Shown here in pieces: positions 4,951 to 6,131 of a stretch of DNA of 6,131 nucleotides. The notes beneath the pieces were generated by a model, which saw only the letters and a list, made by a program, of their open reading frames with translations, had not been told where the DNA came from and did no database searches. Positions within the stretch are counted from its first letter, which is position 1. Each line of letters opens with the position of its first letter. The DNA comes from Methanobrevibacter sp. (GTDB taxonomy: Archaea; Methanobacteriota; Methanobacteria; Methanobacteriales; Methanobacteriaceae), in contig JABUVA010000011.1 in assembly GCA_021442885.1 (NCBI GenBank), forward strand, positions 1-6,131. Direction: 5' to 3'. The position numbers were made by a program, and so were the translations under genes.

Positions 4951-6111
4951 TTATCTTTTATATCTACGTTTTCTATTTTTTCTTCTATTTTTCCTTCTTT
5001 TTCTTCTGATTAATAGATATCCAGATAAAATAACAATTGCACCAATTAATATAGGTAATAAACCTGTTATAAATGAGTCATTTACTTTATCAAATGTATA
5101 ATATTGTTTAAAATCCATACTCTTAGAATCAGTATGGTTTTTTGTAATTTTAGCGAAATTATATGATAAATCATAATAGCTAATAAATGCTCCTTCATAG
5201 TTAATATAATCAGGAGCTTGGTGATGTTCATCCATATAATTTTTTACAATTCCACCCATCTTCATATAATCATTAATACTATAAGAATCTTTAGCAAAAA
5301 AAGAACTTTTTAAAGGAGATGAAGGTGGTTTATAATCTCCAGGTTCCTCTAATCCATTTCCATTAAGATAAGAGCTAGTTAAATAAAGCATTTGCGCCCC
5401 ACTATATCCATTAAAAGTTTTATTTTCATTCTCAAAATCTCCAGAATATAATTCTTCACTTCCTTTAGCCATTTTTTCAACAGGCATTTTATGTAAAACA
5501 AATAAACTAGTATCAATAGTTTTTGAACTATTGTCATGATTATTTACAGCTTTAACTATTTCTTCTGCAATATATTTATTAACTTCATCCTTGTTTTGGT
5601 TTAAAACACCTTCAGGAAATTCATTTGAGAAAGTTTTCACAGGTTGAATATAACTAACTCCAGATTTATTTAATAATTGTCCTGGATTATTATATCCTGC
5701 AAATGTTTTATTTGAAAAATTATCATCCCATGCTCGTCTTAAATAGTTTCCATTATCTAAATCAAAATCTCCACTGTTTATATATATGACTTGATTAGAT
5801 GTTTTTACAGAATATTTGGCTAATTCATAAAGACTTCCAGCACAACAAGCTCCCAAATCTATACGGACATCTGCATTAGCTAACATGGCTCTCGTTGCTT
5901 CTCCAGGTCCGGGTGCTTGTGAATCTACTTCTACTTTAATTTTCCCATCACTTAATTTTTCAACATAATCTTTAATTGAGTTAAGTATTGCTCTATCTGT
6001 ATCTGAATTAACAATATTGTCTGATGTTAAAAATACTGTTGTTGCAGATACATCTGCAATTATAATATTTGAAAAGAGCAGTATTATAATTAGAATAATA
6101 ATTTTTTTCAT
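4951..6111 (-). CDS. Membrane-anchored surface protein with a pseudomurein-binding-like repeat
   Basis: The 386-residue product starts with a signal peptide (about 1-23: two Lys, a long Ile/Leu core, then VSA before TT). An extracellular N-terminal domain (about 24-165) contains FLTSDNI, DSQAPGPGEATRAM (63-76), VRIDLGACCAGSLYELA (82-98) and YINSGDFDLDNGNYLRRAWDDN (110-131). I do not know its activity. A middle part (166-275) has a potential helix and Asn/Ser-rich stretches. Residues about 278-320 (SINDYMKMGGIVKNYMD...APDYINYEG...SYYDLSYNFAKI) fit the pattern of the pseudomurein-binding repeat that attaches Methanobacteriales proteins to the cell wall. One transmembrane helix (about 349-368) is followed by an 18-residue tail with 15 Arg or Lys, so the C-terminus should be cytosolic. 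There are several N-x-S/T sequons outside the membrane. A cell-wall-associated or adhesin-like protein is likely; wall enzyme activity is possible but unproven. The ATG at 6111 has no clear ribosome site within the visible 20 bases. Confidence 0.88.
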   Translation of the reverse strand: MKKIIILIIILLFSNIIIADVSATTVFLTSDNIVNSDTDRAILNSIKDYVEKLSDGKIKVEVDSQAPGPGEATRAMLANADVRIDLGACCAGSLYELAKYSVKTSNQVIYINSGDFDLDNGNYLRRAWDDNFSNKTFAGYNNPGQLLNKSGVSYIQPVKTFSNEFPEGVLNQNKDEVNKYIAEEIVKAVNNHDNSSKTIDTSLFVLHKMPVEKMAKGSEELYSGDFENENKTFNGYSGAQMLYLTSSYLNGNGLEEPGDYKPPSSPLKSSFFAKDSYSINDYMKMGGIVKNYMDEHHQAPDYINYEGAFISYYDLSYNFAKITKNHTDSKSMDFKQYYTFDKVNDSFITGLLPILIGAIVILSGYLLIRRKRRKNRRKNRKRRYKR

Positions 6112-6131
6112 TAATTATATTTTATTTTTTT

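Overview
The window is strongly AT-rich and every supportable gene lies on the minus strand. It most likely comes from a pseudomurein-walled methanogenic archaeon of the Methanobacteriales, with a Methanobrevibacter- or Methanosphaera-like composition. Four things point there: an archaeal-type UMP kinase; a signal-peptide protein with what looks like a pseudomurein-binding repeat; GGTGA-type ribosome binding sites matching the archaeal 16S 3' end; and oligo-T transcription ends with TATA-like promoter motifs.

Layout, in the direction of transcription (high to low coordinates). (1) 6111-4951 encodes a secreted, C-terminally membrane-anchored surface protein. It has an unrecognised N-terminal extracellular domain, a pseudomurein-binding-like repeat, one transmembrane helix and a very basic tail. 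(2) 4950-4703 is a short intergenic region with a terminator-like hairpin and a dense cluster of dyad symmetries, likely the control region of the next unit. (3) 4702-2857 is a MarR-type regulator and a MATE-family efflux transporter that overlap by 8 bp, a classic regulator-plus-pump operon. It ends at a pyrimidine/oligo-T tract. (4) 2663-1 is a compact operon: UMP kinase (pyrH), a TatD-type metal-dependent hydrolase with a TTG start, a 63-residue zinc-ribbon membrane protein, a YbjQ-family (UPF0145) small protein, and a multi-pass membrane protein cut by the window edge.

The cut gene at 655-1 is best seen by hand translation because it has no stop inside the window. After about four or five membrane helices, its cytosolic part begins a segment that aligns without gaps to the N-terminus of the YbjQ-family protein encoded just upstream. 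A free YbjQ protein and a membrane-anchored divergent relative therefore appear to be translationally coupled through an ATGA overlap.

Most of the window is conventional. The items most worth a second look are the tandem free/membrane YbjQ pair, the operator-like palindromes before marR, and the unassigned extracellular domain of the pseudomurein-binding protein. I do not see a clearly new defence or mobile system, and there are no rRNA, tRNA, CRISPR or insertion-sequence features.
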